Source: Rhodococcus sp. CH91 (GTDB lineage: Bacteria > Actinomycetota > Actinomycetes > Mycobacteriales > Mycobacteriaceae). Taken from it: a stretch of 64,000 nucleotides of DNA. Shown here piece by piece: positions 33,184-41,317 of the stretch; position 1 is the first letter of the stretch; every line of letters begins with the position of its first letter. The notes beneath the pieces are model-generated. The model was given only the letters and a program-made list of their open reading frames with translations, was not told the DNA's origin and ran no database searches. The position numbers and the translations under genes are program-made. The stretch is from contig NZ_JAKFYR010000010.1 in assembly GCF_022554085.1 (NCBI RefSeq), positions 62,001 to 126,000 of the forward strand, read 5' to 3'.

Positions 33184-33374
33184 AGATCACCCTCGATCGC
33201 CCCCGCTGCGAAGGCCACGGCCTGTGCGAGGAGGCCGCCGCCGAGCTGATGCATCTCGACGACCACGGGGAACTGGTCCTCGACGTCACCGAGTTGCCCG
33301 AGGACAGCCCGCAGGCCGCGGCCGCCCGCGCCGCCGTGCGGGTCTGTCCCGTCGCCGCCCTCGCGCTGGCATGA
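33180..33374 (+). CDS. [3Fe-4S] ferredoxin of the P450 system
   Basis: A 64-residue ferredoxin with the actinobacterial P450-partner motif CxxHxxC (CEGHGLC) and a distal CPVAAL. Only three ligating cysteines are present, and the usual fourth position is His, as expected for a 3Fe-4S cluster. It carries electrons from the reductase encoded next to the P450 encoded just before. It overlaps both neighbours by four bases, which implies coupled translation and matched amounts. Confidence 0.93.
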   Translation: MKITLDRPRCEGHGLCEEAAAELMHLDDHGELVLDVTELPEDSPQAAAARAAVRVCPVAALALA

Positions 33375-34540
33375 GCACCCCTGCCTTCCCGAGCGCCGCG
33401 GCGCCGAACCGGATCGTCGTGGTCGGTAACGGCATTGCCGGGCAGACCGCCTGCGACAGCCTGCGCGCCGCCGGCTTCGACGGGCAGCTGACCATCGTCG
33501 GGGAGGAGAACCGTCCCGCCTACTCCCGACCGGCGCTGTCGAAGGCGCTGCTCACCGACGGCGGCTCGCCCGAGCTGCCCGCCCCGGCGCACGGCGCTAC
33601 CGAACTGCTCGCTGTCACCGCGGTGGGACTGGATCTCACCGCGCGGGTCGTCCACCTCGACGACGGCACCGAGTTGCCCTTCGACGGGCTGGTCATCGCC
33701 AGCGGCTCCCGACCCCGCCGGGCGGGACCGGTGGGGGATGGTGCGCTGGTACTGCGCACCCTCGACGACGCCCTGACCTTGCGGGCGCGACTCGCCGACC
33801 GACCCGTGGTCACGGTCGTCGGGGCCGGCCCGCTCGGCATGGAGGTCGCCTCCGCGGCCACGCAGGCCGGCTGCGAGGTCACCGTCGTCACCGAGCACCC
33901 CCCGCTGCGCCCGCAGTTCGGACCATATCTGTCCGAGATCTTCACCGCCGCGGCCACCGCCGCCGGAGTGAAGATCGTGTCCGGCACCGCCACCGGGCTC
34001 GACGCCACCGCGGTGACCCTCGGCGACGGCACCCACATCACCGCCGATCTCGTCGTCGCCGCGATCGGGGACCTGCCCAATGTGGCGTGGCTGCAGGACA
34101 GCGGGCTGCTCACCGACGGTCGCCTCGTCGCCGATGCCCGCGGCCGCGTCGCCCCGGGCATCGTCGCCGCCGGTGACGTCGTGCATCTCCCGATCCGCGG
34201 CGTCGTGCGGCGCAGTCCGTTGTGGAACAGCGCCATCGAACAGGCCCGTGTCGCGGCGCTGGCGCTGCTGCGTGGGGACGACGCGCCGGAATACGCCGCC
34301 GACCCGTACTTCTGGACCGAGCAGTTCGGGTTGCACCTCAAGGCGATCGGGCATCTTCCGGTCGACGGGGAACCGGACGTCCTCGTCGGCGACGAGCCGC
34401 ACGGGCCGGCGCTGCTGCACTGGCGGCATCCGGACGGCGCCGGGGTGGCGGTGGCGCTCAACCACCGCATCTCCATTCCCCGCTTGCGGCGCACCGCCAC
34501 CACCGGCCGGCCGCCGACCGCCGCAGCGACGCCCGCGTAA
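33371..34540 (+). CDS. FAD-dependent ferredoxin reductase
   Basis: A 389-residue member of the putidaredoxin-reductase-like family. The FAD site is RIVVVGNGIAGQTACDSLR at the N-terminus, with NRPAYSRPALSK following as in this family. A second GxGxxG for NAD(P)H is VTVVGAGPLGMEVASAA near residue 150. GIVAAGDVV near residue 255 is the second FAD contact. It feeds electrons from NAD(P)H to the ferredoxin encoded immediately upstream. ATG 33371 overlaps the ferredoxin stop (ATGA). It is slightly shorter than most relatives, but no motif is lost. Confidence 0.92.
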   Translation: MSTPAFPSAAAPNRIVVVGNGIAGQTACDSLRAAGFDGQLTIVGEENRPAYSRPALSKALLTDGGSPELPAPAHGATELLAVTAVGLDLTARVVHLDDGTELPFDGLVIASGSRPRRAGPVGDGALVLRTLDDALTLRARLADRPVVTVVGAGPLGMEVASAATQAGCEVTVVTEHPPLRPQFGPYLSEIFTAAATAAGVKIVSGTATGLDATAVTLGDGTHITADLVVAAIGDLPNVAWLQDSGLLTDGRLVADARGRVAPGIVAAGDVVHLPIRGVVRRSPLWNSAIEQARVAALALLRGDDAPEYAADPYFWTEQFGLHLKAIGHLPVDGEPDVLVGDEPHGPALLHWRHPDGAGVAVALNHRISIPRLRRTATTGRPPTAAATPA

Positions 34541-34544
34541 GTTC

Positions 34545-35513
34545 GTGTGGGTGAACCGACCCGCGGAGCATCCGGCCGACCCCGACCTACCGCGGCTGGC
34601 GTCGGTCAATCTGAACCTGCTGGTGCCGCTGCTGGCGGTGCTCGAGGAACGCTCGGTCACCCGCGCGGCGGCGCGGGTGGGGATCACGCAGCCGGCGATG
34701 AGCCACGCCCTGGGCCGGATGCGCCGGTTGTTCGGGGACGATCTGGTGGTCCGGCAGGGGAGCGGGCTAGTGCTCACGCCCCGCGCGGCGGAATTGATCG
34801 GCCCGCTGCGGGACGTACTGCGGCAGACCGCGCGGGTGGTGGATTTTCCCGGTTTCGACCCGGCCCGCGACTCCCGCACCGTCACCTTGGCGATGACCAC
34901 CAGCACCGCCTTCGTCGTCGGCCCGGAGCTGAGCCGCCTCGTCACCGCGCGGGCCCCGCACGCGACGGTACGCCTGCGCACCTTCATCGAACCGCAGCCG
35001 GCCGATTTCACCGACGACGGTGTCGACGTGGTGCTGCTGTCACAGGCGTTCTCCGCGCCCTATCCGCGCGAGCGGCTCTACGAGAACCGGTGGGTGGTGA
35101 TCGCCCATCCGGACACCGATCCGCAGGCGTCCGCGCTCGAGTTGCTCTCGTCGATCCCGCACGTCACCTACGATGCGCGGCACCGGGTGGCGCCCTATGC
35201 CGCGTTGGACGCGGCGGGGGTGCGTTACCGGATCGGACAGTTGATCTCCGATTTCCTGCTCATCCCGCATCTGGTGGGCCGATCCGGTGGGGTCGCCGTG
35301 CACACCTATCGGGTGGCGCAGCAGATGCGCCGGCAGATGCCCCTGCGGATCGAGGAGTTCCCGTTGCCGGTGGCCCCGCTCGGTGTGGATGTGGTGTGGA
35401 ATCCGCGGCTGGCCGACGGCGAGTTCATCGCCTGGCTGCGTGGCATCCTCGCCGAGGCGATCGTGGCCACCGAGAGGCTCGCGGCGACTCAGTCGGGCAC
35501 GTCGAGCAGATAG
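34545..35513 (+). CDS. LysR-family transcriptional regulator (NodD/NahR-like)
   Basis: A 322-residue regulator. The N-terminal winged helix-turn-helix is LNLLVPLLAVLEERSVTRAAARVGITQPAMSHALGRMRRLFGDDLVVR, of the NodD/NahR/PcpR type that responds to aromatic compounds. The C-terminal effector domain holds the usual periplasmic-binding-protein-like pattern. GTG 34545 or GTG 34551 both fit; no clear ribosome site is seen. The gene follows the reductase by 4 bp and may be co-transcribed with the P450 operon that it probably controls. Its last 25 bases overlap the 3' end of the convergent TetR gene. Confidence 0.88.
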   Translation: MWVNRPAEHPADPDLPRLASVNLNLLVPLLAVLEERSVTRAAARVGITQPAMSHALGRMRRLFGDDLVVRQGSGLVLTPRAAELIGPLRDVLRQTARVVDFPGFDPARDSRTVTLAMTTSTAFVVGPELSRLVTARAPHATVRLRTFIEPQPADFTDDGVDVVLLSQAFSAPYPRERLYENRWVVIAHPDTDPQASALELLSSIPHVTYDARHRVAPYAALDAAGVRYRIGQLISDFLLIPHLVGRSGGVAVHTYRVAQQMRRQMPLRIEEFPLPVAPLGVDVVWNPRLADGEFIAWLRGILAEAIVATERLAATQSGTSSR

Positions 35514-36076
35514 CACCACGAGTCGGTGAGCTCGTCGAGGCAGATCGCCCGCGGGGTGCGCCAGCCGACGGAGAAGTAGCGCCGCGACATGTGTTCGAGC
35601 TGCCCGAAGGCCAGCACGCAGCGGATGCGGCGACGGTCGGGGGCGAGCCGGCCGGCCCGGTCGAGGCCTTCGGTCATGTCGGTGACGGCGCTTTCGAACC
35701 ACCGCTCGGTCTTCGCGGCCACGTCCGGGTCGTGTGCGGCCTGATAGGAGGCCGTCATATAGGGCTTGATCTCGTCCCACTGGGAGAGTTTGCGATCGAG
35801 CCACTGCCGGATCAGCGGGCGTGACCCCGAGGCGACGACCGCGGTCAGGCTCGGGTCGTCGGCGGCGGTGAGGATCGTGTCGACCTTCGTCAGCAAGGCG
35901 CTCATCACGTCGGCCTTGGACGAGAAGTGCAGGTAGAAGGTGGTGCGGGTGGACCCGGCGGCGGTCGCGATGTCGTCGATGGTGGTCGCCGCGTAGCCCT
36001 TGGTGCCGAACAGTTCGAGGGCCTTGGCGAGGAACAACTCGTAGGTCATCTGCTTCTGGGCGGCACGAAGGGACAT
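35489..36076 (-). CDS. TetR-family regulator
   Basis: A 195-residue regulator with an N-terminal helix-turn-helix (ALELFGTKGYAATTIDDIATAAGSTRTTFYLHFSSKADVM) and a C-terminal ligand/dimer domain of no recognised subclass. ATG 36076 is preferred to upstream in-frame starts because it is closest to the conserved first helix. It is divergent from the hydrolase operon, and a 15-bp inverted repeat overlaps that operon's -35 box, so it probably represses the operon until a pathway compound binds. Confidence 0.9.
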   Translation of the reverse strand: MSLRAAQKQMTYELFLAKALELFGTKGYAATTIDDIATAAGSTRTTFYLHFSSKADVMSALLTKVDTILTAADDPSLTAVVASGSRPLIRQWLDRKLSQWDEIKPYMTASYQAAHDPDVAAKTERWFESAVTDMTEGLDRAGRLAPDRRRIRCVLAFGQLEHMSRRYFSVGWRTPRAICLDELTDSWCYLLDVPD

Positions 36077-36135
36077 GGACAGCCATCCTAGCCTCGACCG
36101 CTCACTTACCGACGAGTACATTCACACATCGACGC

Positions 36136-36174
36136 GTCAATTCACTTGACAGTCTGTAATCCGAATCTTTACCG
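36136..36174 (+). promoter_or_regulatory. Promoter of the hydrolase operon with overlapping operator
   Basis: TTGACA (36146-36151) is a consensus -35 box, followed after about 16 bases by TTTACC (36168-36173) as a plausible -10. The perfect inverted repeat GTCAA-TTCAC-TTGAC (36136-36150) overlaps the -35 box, a normal location for a TetR operator. It lies between the divergent TetR gene and the first operon gene. Confidence 0.6.
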
Positions 36175-36221
36175 TGACTCCCACCACGTCGCGCCCTGCG
36201 ACGCCGATGAAAGGAAGCGCG

Positions 36222-37229
36222 ATGACCGGCCCCGAGACCGCGACCGCCACCGTCCACACCGTCCTCGGCCCGGTCCCCGCCGACGACCTCGGCGTCGTCG
36301 CCGTCCACGAGGCCCTGCTCTCCGTGCTGCCCGGCGCCCAGTACGCCTACGACATCGACCTCGACCGCGCCGCGATCTTCACCACCCTGCTCGGCAAGCT
36401 CCGCGACTTCCGCGCCGCCGGCGGCGGCACCCTCGTCGACGCCACCGGCATGTTCCACGGCCGCGACGTACCGATGTACGAGAACCTCTCCCGCGCCTCC
36501 GGGGTGCACATCATCGCCTCCACCGGCCTGGGCCCGGAAAACCTGCTCGGCGGCTACTTCCTGACCCCGCAGACCAACCCGCCCACCCCCTGGCCCGCCG
36601 ACAAGTTCGCCGACCTGTTCACCCGGGAGGTCACCGAGGGCATGGTCGTGCCGCGCGTCGAACGCCGCGCCGCCGCCGGCCTGATCGCCACCGCCGCCCA
36701 CCCCGACGGCATGACCGCCACCGAGGAGAACCTGTTCCGCGGCGCCGCCCGCGCCGGCCGCGACACCGGCGTCGCGGTGTCCCTGCGCTACGGCAAGGAC
36801 CCGCTGGCCGACCTCGACATCGCCCTCGACGAGCACCTGCCCGCCGACCGCATCGTCGTCGGCGGACTCGACCGCCGCGACGCCGTCGCCGCCGGAGCCC
36901 CCGCCGAGATCGCCCGCCGCGGCGCCTACATCGCCCTCGATCACCTCGGCAGTACCGACGACCGGCACCTCTCCGACGCCGAGCGCGTCGACCTGATCAC
37001 CGAACTCGTCGCCGCCGGGCTCGGCCACCGCATCCTGCTCTCGTGCCGGGCCACCGGCGTCGCCACGGGCCACCCGGCCCGGGAACTGCCCTTCGGCTAC
37101 GTGCTCACCACCTTCGCGCCGCAGCTGCGCGCCGCCGGCCTCGGCGAAGACGAGCTCACCGGCATCCTCACCGTCAACCCGCGCGCGCTGCTCACGGTGT
37201 CCTCGCCCCGCCCGAGCACCGACCAGTAA
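36222..37229 (+). CDS. Phosphotriesterase-family protein lacking metal ligands
   Basis: A 335-residue TIM-barrel protein homologous to its neighbour and to phosphotriesterase-like lactonases. Compared with PTE (H55, H57, K169, H201, H230, D301), only the first His remains (AVHEALL). The second His is Ala, the carboxylated Lys region reads GLIATAAHP, the third and fourth His regions read VAVSLRYGK and VVGGLDRRD, and the Asp region reads ILLSCRATG. It should not hold the usual binuclear metal centre. The fold, length and the ALDHLGS segment are kept, so the gene is not decaying. A structural or regulatory partner of the intact paralogue is a reasonable guess. ATG 36222 follows AAAGGAAG. Confidence 0.8.
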   Translation: MTGPETATATVHTVLGPVPADDLGVVAVHEALLSVLPGAQYAYDIDLDRAAIFTTLLGKLRDFRAAGGGTLVDATGMFHGRDVPMYENLSRASGVHIIASTGLGPENLLGGYFLTPQTNPPTPWPADKFADLFTREVTEGMVVPRVERRAAAGLIATAAHPDGMTATEENLFRGAARAGRDTGVAVSLRYGKDPLADLDIALDEHLPADRIVVGGLDRRDAVAAGAPAEIARRGAYIALDHLGSTDDRHLSDAERVDLITELVAAGLGHRILLSCRATGVATGHPARELPFGYVLTTFAPQLRAAGLGEDELTGILTVNPRALLTVSSPRPSTDQ

Positions 37230-37263
37230 CCACCGAGAAGTCTTCGCCCGAAGGGGAATTGTT

Positions 37264-38220
37264 GTGTCGAGAGTGAACACCGTCCTGGGACCGATCGCAC
37301 CCGAGGAACTGGGCATCGTCGCCATCCACGAACACATCGGATACGGCATGCCCGGCTCCGAACTGGACACCCGCTGGTGGAAGAGCCCCGAGGTCCGCTA
37401 CGAGGAGACCGTCCCGAAGCTGCGCGCCTTCCACGACTACGGCGGCGGCACCTTCGTCGACGTCACCGGCATCTGCAACGGCCGCGACATCGACTACTAC
37501 AAGTCGCTCTCGGCCAAGACCGGCGTGCACATCGTCGCCTGCACCGGCTTCGTCGGCGGCGACACCGCCCTGCCGTTCTTCGAACGCGCCTCCGTCGACT
37601 ACCTGATGCGCCAGTTCGTGCACGAGATCACCGTCGGCATCGGCGACACCGGCAGCCGCGCCGGGGTCATCAAGGTCGGCGTCTCCCGCGGCGGGAAGAT
37701 GACCGAACTCGACAAGCGCATCTACCGCGCCGCCGCCCGCGCCGCCCTCACCACCGGCGTGCCGATCCTCACCCACCTCGCCATCGACGCCGAGACCGCC
37801 ATCGCCATCTTCACCGAGGAAGGCCTGCCGCTGCACCGGGTGCTGTTCGGGCACGCCGACGACGGGGTCAACGCCGAAAAGACCCGCGACACCTGGATCG
37901 CACAGCAGGGCGGCCGGGTCGGCTTCGACACCTTCGGCTACGAGACCGAACTCGAGGACCCGCCGTTCTGGGCCCGCCCCCGCGCCGAGCGCCTCGCCCA
38001 CTTCCTGCGCTTCCTGAATGCCGGCCACCTCGATCAGGCCCTGGCCGGCGTCGACGCCAACTGCAGCCCACTCGGCTGGCCGGGCGTCAAGGGACACACC
38101 GTGAACTACCTGTTCGAGGACCTCATCCCGGACCTGCGCGAGGCCGGACTCGACGAGGCCACCATCACCACGCTGTTCGTCGAGAACCCCGCCGACTTCC
38201 TCACCATCGCGCAACCCTGA
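37264..38220 (+). CDS. Phosphotriesterase-family metallohydrolase (probable lactonase/esterase)
   Basis: A 318-residue amidohydrolase-superfamily barrel with all metal ligands present: HEH (AIHEHIGYG), Lys in GVIKVGVSRGG, His in ILTHLAID, His in LFGHADDG and Asp in AGVDANCSP. Family members hydrolyse lactones, phosphotriesters or carboxylic esters. The substrate here is unknown. GTG 37264 has a GAAGGGG ribosome site and lies 34 bp after its ligand-less paralogue, which suggests the two are made together. Confidence 0.87.
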   Translation: MSRVNTVLGPIAPEELGIVAIHEHIGYGMPGSELDTRWWKSPEVRYEETVPKLRAFHDYGGGTFVDVTGICNGRDIDYYKSLSAKTGVHIVACTGFVGGDTALPFFERASVDYLMRQFVHEITVGIGDTGSRAGVIKVGVSRGGKMTELDKRIYRAAARAALTTGVPILTHLAIDAETAIAIFTEEGLPLHRVLFGHADDGVNAEKTRDTWIAQQGGRVGFDTFGYETELEDPPFWARPRAERLAHFLRFLNAGHLDQALAGVDANCSPLGWPGVKGHTVNYLFEDLIPDLREAGLDEATITTLFVENPADFLTIAQP

Positions 38221-38269
38221 CCCGAACCTCCCGGCGCGCACCCGCGCGCCCTCCGAAAGAGACACCCAC

Positions 38270-39385
38270 ATGCAGACCTCGGATCTGACCGATCTCACCA
38301 TCGCCATCGTCGGCGCGGGATATGCCGGTGCGGCCGCCGCCCGGGCCCTGTCGTTGCTCGGCGCGAACGTCACCGTCTACGAACAGGCCACCGAGATCCG
38401 CGAGGTCGGCGCCGGCATCGGTCTGCGCCCGTCGAGCATGGAACGCTTCCGCGAGTGGGGCATCGCCGACGACATCGCGAAGGTCAGCGCACCGAGCGAC
38501 TACTTCGAGATCCTCACCGCCACCGGCGATCCCATCATGAAGGACACCTGGCCGGCGCACGGCGACCAGAAGCACACCCACCTGATCCACCGCGGCGACT
38601 TCATCGACACCCTCATCGCCGCCCTGCCCGACGGCATGGTCGCGCTCGGCCACAAGCTCGAGACCGTCATCGACCACGGCGATCGGACCACCCTCACCTT
38701 CACCAACGGCACCAGCGTCGACGCCGACCTGGTGATCGGCGCCGACGGCATCAAATCCGTGGTCCGCACACAGCTGTTCTCCCACGCCGAACCGGTGTTC
38801 TCCGGGGAACGCGCCTACCGCGCCGTCATCGACCTCGCCGACGCACACGGGATGGTCACCGACGACAACCTGCGCATGTACATCGGCAAGGGCACCAAGG
38901 TGTACCTGCTGCCGCTGCGCCACCGCAATCAGGTGTCCTTCGACATCACCGCCCTGTGCCCGGATCCGGACTGGGCGCCGCAGGTGAGCAAGGACGACAT
39001 GCTCGCCACCGTCGCCGGTTTCGACCCGCGCATCGTCGACATCACCGCCGGCCTCGACATGGACATCGTCAACATCCGCGGCGTCTACGACATCGACCCG
39101 ATCGACCGCTGGCACAGCGACTCGGTGGTGCTCGTCGGCGACGCCGCCCACTCGATGCTGCACCACCAGGGCCAGGGCGCGAACTCGGCGATCCTCGACG
39201 CCGGGGTGCTCGCCGACTGCCTGCGCGACGCCGACACCGTCGCCGAGGCGCTCGCCGCCTACCAGGCGCAGCGCAAGCCGGTCACCGACGAACTGCAGCG
39301 CATCTCCCGCCAGGGCTGGACCGAGGACGAAGTGCAGGACGTCTTTCCCGGCCAGAAACCCGCCGCGCAGCAGCCTGCCCGGTAG
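38270..39385 (+). CDS. FAD-dependent monooxygenase, group A
   Basis: A 371-residue flavoprotein hydroxylase of the salicylate/3-hydroxybenzoate-hydroxylase-like type. Seen: the GxGxxG dinucleotide site IAIVGAGYAGAAAARAL, the DG motif ADLVIGADGIKSVVR and the GD motif VVLVGDAAHSMLHHQGQGAN. It would use NAD(P)H and O2 to hydroxylate an aromatic or related ring. It lies third in the hydrolase operon, about 50 bp after the lactonase-like gene, and so probably acts on the same substrate family. Confidence 0.88.
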   Translation: MQTSDLTDLTIAIVGAGYAGAAAARALSLLGANVTVYEQATEIREVGAGIGLRPSSMERFREWGIADDIAKVSAPSDYFEILTATGDPIMKDTWPAHGDQKHTHLIHRGDFIDTLIAALPDGMVALGHKLETVIDHGDRTTLTFTNGTSVDADLVIGADGIKSVVRTQLFSHAEPVFSGERAYRAVIDLADAHGMVTDDNLRMYIGKGTKVYLLPLRHRNQVSFDITALCPDPDWAPQVSKDDMLATVAGFDPRIVDITAGLDMDIVNIRGVYDIDPIDRWHSDSVVLVGDAAHSMLHHQGQGANSAILDAGVLADCLRDADTVAEALAAYQAQRKPVTDELQRISRQGWTEDEVQDVFPGQKPAAQQPAR

Positions 39386-39428
39386 TTCACCACCCACCCG
39401 CTCACCGCCCCGAAGGAGACGACCGGCC

Positions 39429-40361
39429 ATGCCGTTGCACCCCGAGATCGCCCGGATCCTCGCCGACCTGCCCGCCCCGCCGCCCGGACCGCTCGATCCG
39501 GCCGCGATGCGCGCCGGGGATCAGGCCCAGGTGCCGCCACTCGAGGAGCGACTGCCCCTGCACGACGTCCGCGACACGATCGCCGCGACGCCCACGGGAC
39601 AGGTGCCGGTGCGGGTCTACACCCCGACCGCCGCCGACACCTCCGGTCTGCTCGTCTACTTCCACGGCGGGGCGTTCTTCCTCGGCAGCCTCGACACCCA
39701 CGACCACGTCGCCCGGCACCTCGCGAAGGCCACCGGCTGCACCGTGGTGTCCGTCGGCTACCGCCGCGCCCCCGAGGCACAGTTCCCGGCCGGCCTCGAC
39801 GACTGCTACGCCGTGGTGCGCTGGGCCACCGAACACGGCGACGACCTGCACTGGGACGGCACCACTCTCGCCCTCGCAGGTGACAGCTCCGGCGCCAACT
39901 TCGTCGCCGCCGTCACCGGTCTCGCCCACGACGACGGCTTCGACCGCATCACCCACCAGGTGCTGTACTACCCGTCCCTCGACCTGGACTTCGACGAAGA
40001 CCGCTACCCGTCGATGCGGGAGAACGCCGTCGGCTACGGCCTCGAAACCGCCGGCCTGAAACCGTTCAACGCCTTCTACTTCGACAGCGGCGCCGACCCC
40101 GCCGACCCGCGCGTCTCACCGATCAAGCGCGAAGACCTGTCGGGCCTGCCCGCCGCGCTGATCGTCACCGCCGAGTTCGACCCGATGCGCGACGAAGGCG
40201 AACTGTACGCCCGGCGACTCGAGGACGCCGGGGTTCCCGTCACCCTGATCCGGTATGCCGGCGCCAACCACGGCTTCGTGCAGAACTTCTCGTGGATCCC
40301 CGAATACGCACAGGTCTTCGACGAGACCGCCGCCTTCCTCCAGGGCAGCCGGCATGAGTGA
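39429..40361 (+). CDS. HSL-family alpha/beta-hydrolase (esterase)
   Basis: A 310-residue esterase of the hormone-sensitive-lipase group. Oxyanion-hole motif LVYFHGGAFFLGS, nucleophile elbow GDSSGAN, acid in FDPMRDEG and His in GANHGF are all present with normal spacing. It probably hydrolyses a short-chain or bulky carboxylic ester. A GAAGGAG ribosome site precedes the ATG. It overlaps the next gene by eight bases. Confidence 0.9.
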   Translation: MPLHPEIARILADLPAPPPGPLDPAAMRAGDQAQVPPLEERLPLHDVRDTIAATPTGQVPVRVYTPTAADTSGLLVYFHGGAFFLGSLDTHDHVARHLAKATGCTVVSVGYRRAPEAQFPAGLDDCYAVVRWATEHGDDLHWDGTTLALAGDSSGANFVAAVTGLAHDDGFDRITHQVLYYPSLDLDFDEDRYPSMRENAVGYGLETAGLKPFNAFYFDSGADPADPRVSPIKREDLSGLPAALIVTAEFDPMRDEGELYARRLEDAGVPVTLIRYAGANHGFVQNFSWIPEYAQVFDETAAFLQGSRHE

Positions 40362-41292
40362 CGTGACGATCCACCCGATCGTCTCCCCGTGGGGACGCTT
40401 CGGGCTCTACACCTTCTACATCGACGCCGAACAGCCCGCGATCGTCGACACCGGCATCGCCACCTCTCCGGCCGAGGGCATGGCCCCGGCCCTCGAGAAA
40501 CTCGGCCGGCGCCTCGAGGACGTGCGCTGGATCCTGCTCACCCACGGGCACATCGACCACATCGGCGGCGCCCACGCCCTGTGGGAGGCCACCGGCCGCA
40601 AAGCCCAGGTCGTCATCCACCACGCCGACGCACCCCTGCTGCGCTCCCGGCAGGCACACGTCGACGACTACCTCGCCGGCCGCGGACAGTACCTGAACGA
40701 CCCCGACGGAGCCGCGAAGGTCACCGCCGCCGCCGAAGCGGTCATCTCCGGGGAGATGGAACCGACCATGCTCGTGCGCGGGGGAGAGACGATTTCCCTC
40801 GGCGGGGGTGTGGAGATCTCCGTGCACTCCATCCCCGGCCACACCCCGGGATCGGTCGCCTACGTCGTCGAAGGCCGGAACAGCGTGTTCGTCGGCGACG
40901 CCGTGCAGGTCCACGGCGCCGCCAACGGGTTCCCCGGCTACACCGACCCCGACGCCTACCGCGACAGCCTCGCCTACCTGCGCGAGACGATCCGCCCCGA
41001 CACGCTCTACCTCGGGCACCCCTACCGCCGCACCGACGGCACCGCCTACGGCGTCGAACTCGACCGCGACCAGGCCGCCGAAGCACTGCGCGAGAGCGTC
41101 GACATCGAAGGGGGAGTGCGCGGCGCCGCGCACCGCTGCCTGTGTCACGGCCTGCTCGACACCGACTCGCCCTATTCGCCCTTCACCCCGGTCGCCGACG
41201 ACCTCGGCTACACCGGCGATCCCACCCTCGAACCGTCCCCGTTCTTCACGACGCTGCACGGCTACCGCACCCAGTTTTCGCATCAGCACTGA
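40354..41292 (+). CDS. Metallo-beta-lactamase-fold hydrolase
   Basis: A 312-residue MBL-fold protein. The zinc motif HxHxDH is LTHGHIDHIGG; further ligands are His in PGHTPGSVAY, Asp in VFVGDAVQVHG and His in YLGHPY. Relatives include lactonases, glyoxalase II-like thioesterases and other hydrolases. ATG 40354 lies within the last codons of the preceding esterase gene, so translation is coupled. The C-terminal ~80 residues extend beyond the minimal fold and may form the substrate pocket. Substrate unknown; a lactone is plausible given the operon. Confidence 0.87.
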   Translation: MSDVTIHPIVSPWGRFGLYTFYIDAEQPAIVDTGIATSPAEGMAPALEKLGRRLEDVRWILLTHGHIDHIGGAHALWEATGRKAQVVIHHADAPLLRSRQAHVDDYLAGRGQYLNDPDGAAKVTAAAEAVISGEMEPTMLVRGGETISLGGGVEISVHSIPGHTPGSVAYVVEGRNSVFVGDAVQVHGAANGFPGYTDPDAYRDSLAYLRETIRPDTLYLGHPYRRTDGTAYGVELDRDQAAEALRESVDIEGGVRGAAHRCLCHGLLDTDSPYSPFTPVADDLGYTGDPTLEPSPFFTTLHGYRTQFSHQH

Positions 41293-41317
41293 TCACCCAG
41301 AGGAGTCGTAGGTTCCC

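Noticed and set aside
36222-37229. Decaying pseudogene for the ligand-less phosphotriesterase-like protein
   Set aside because: The frame is intact, the length and fold segments are conserved, and it has a good ribosome site and operon position, so a maintained pseudoenzyme is a better reading.
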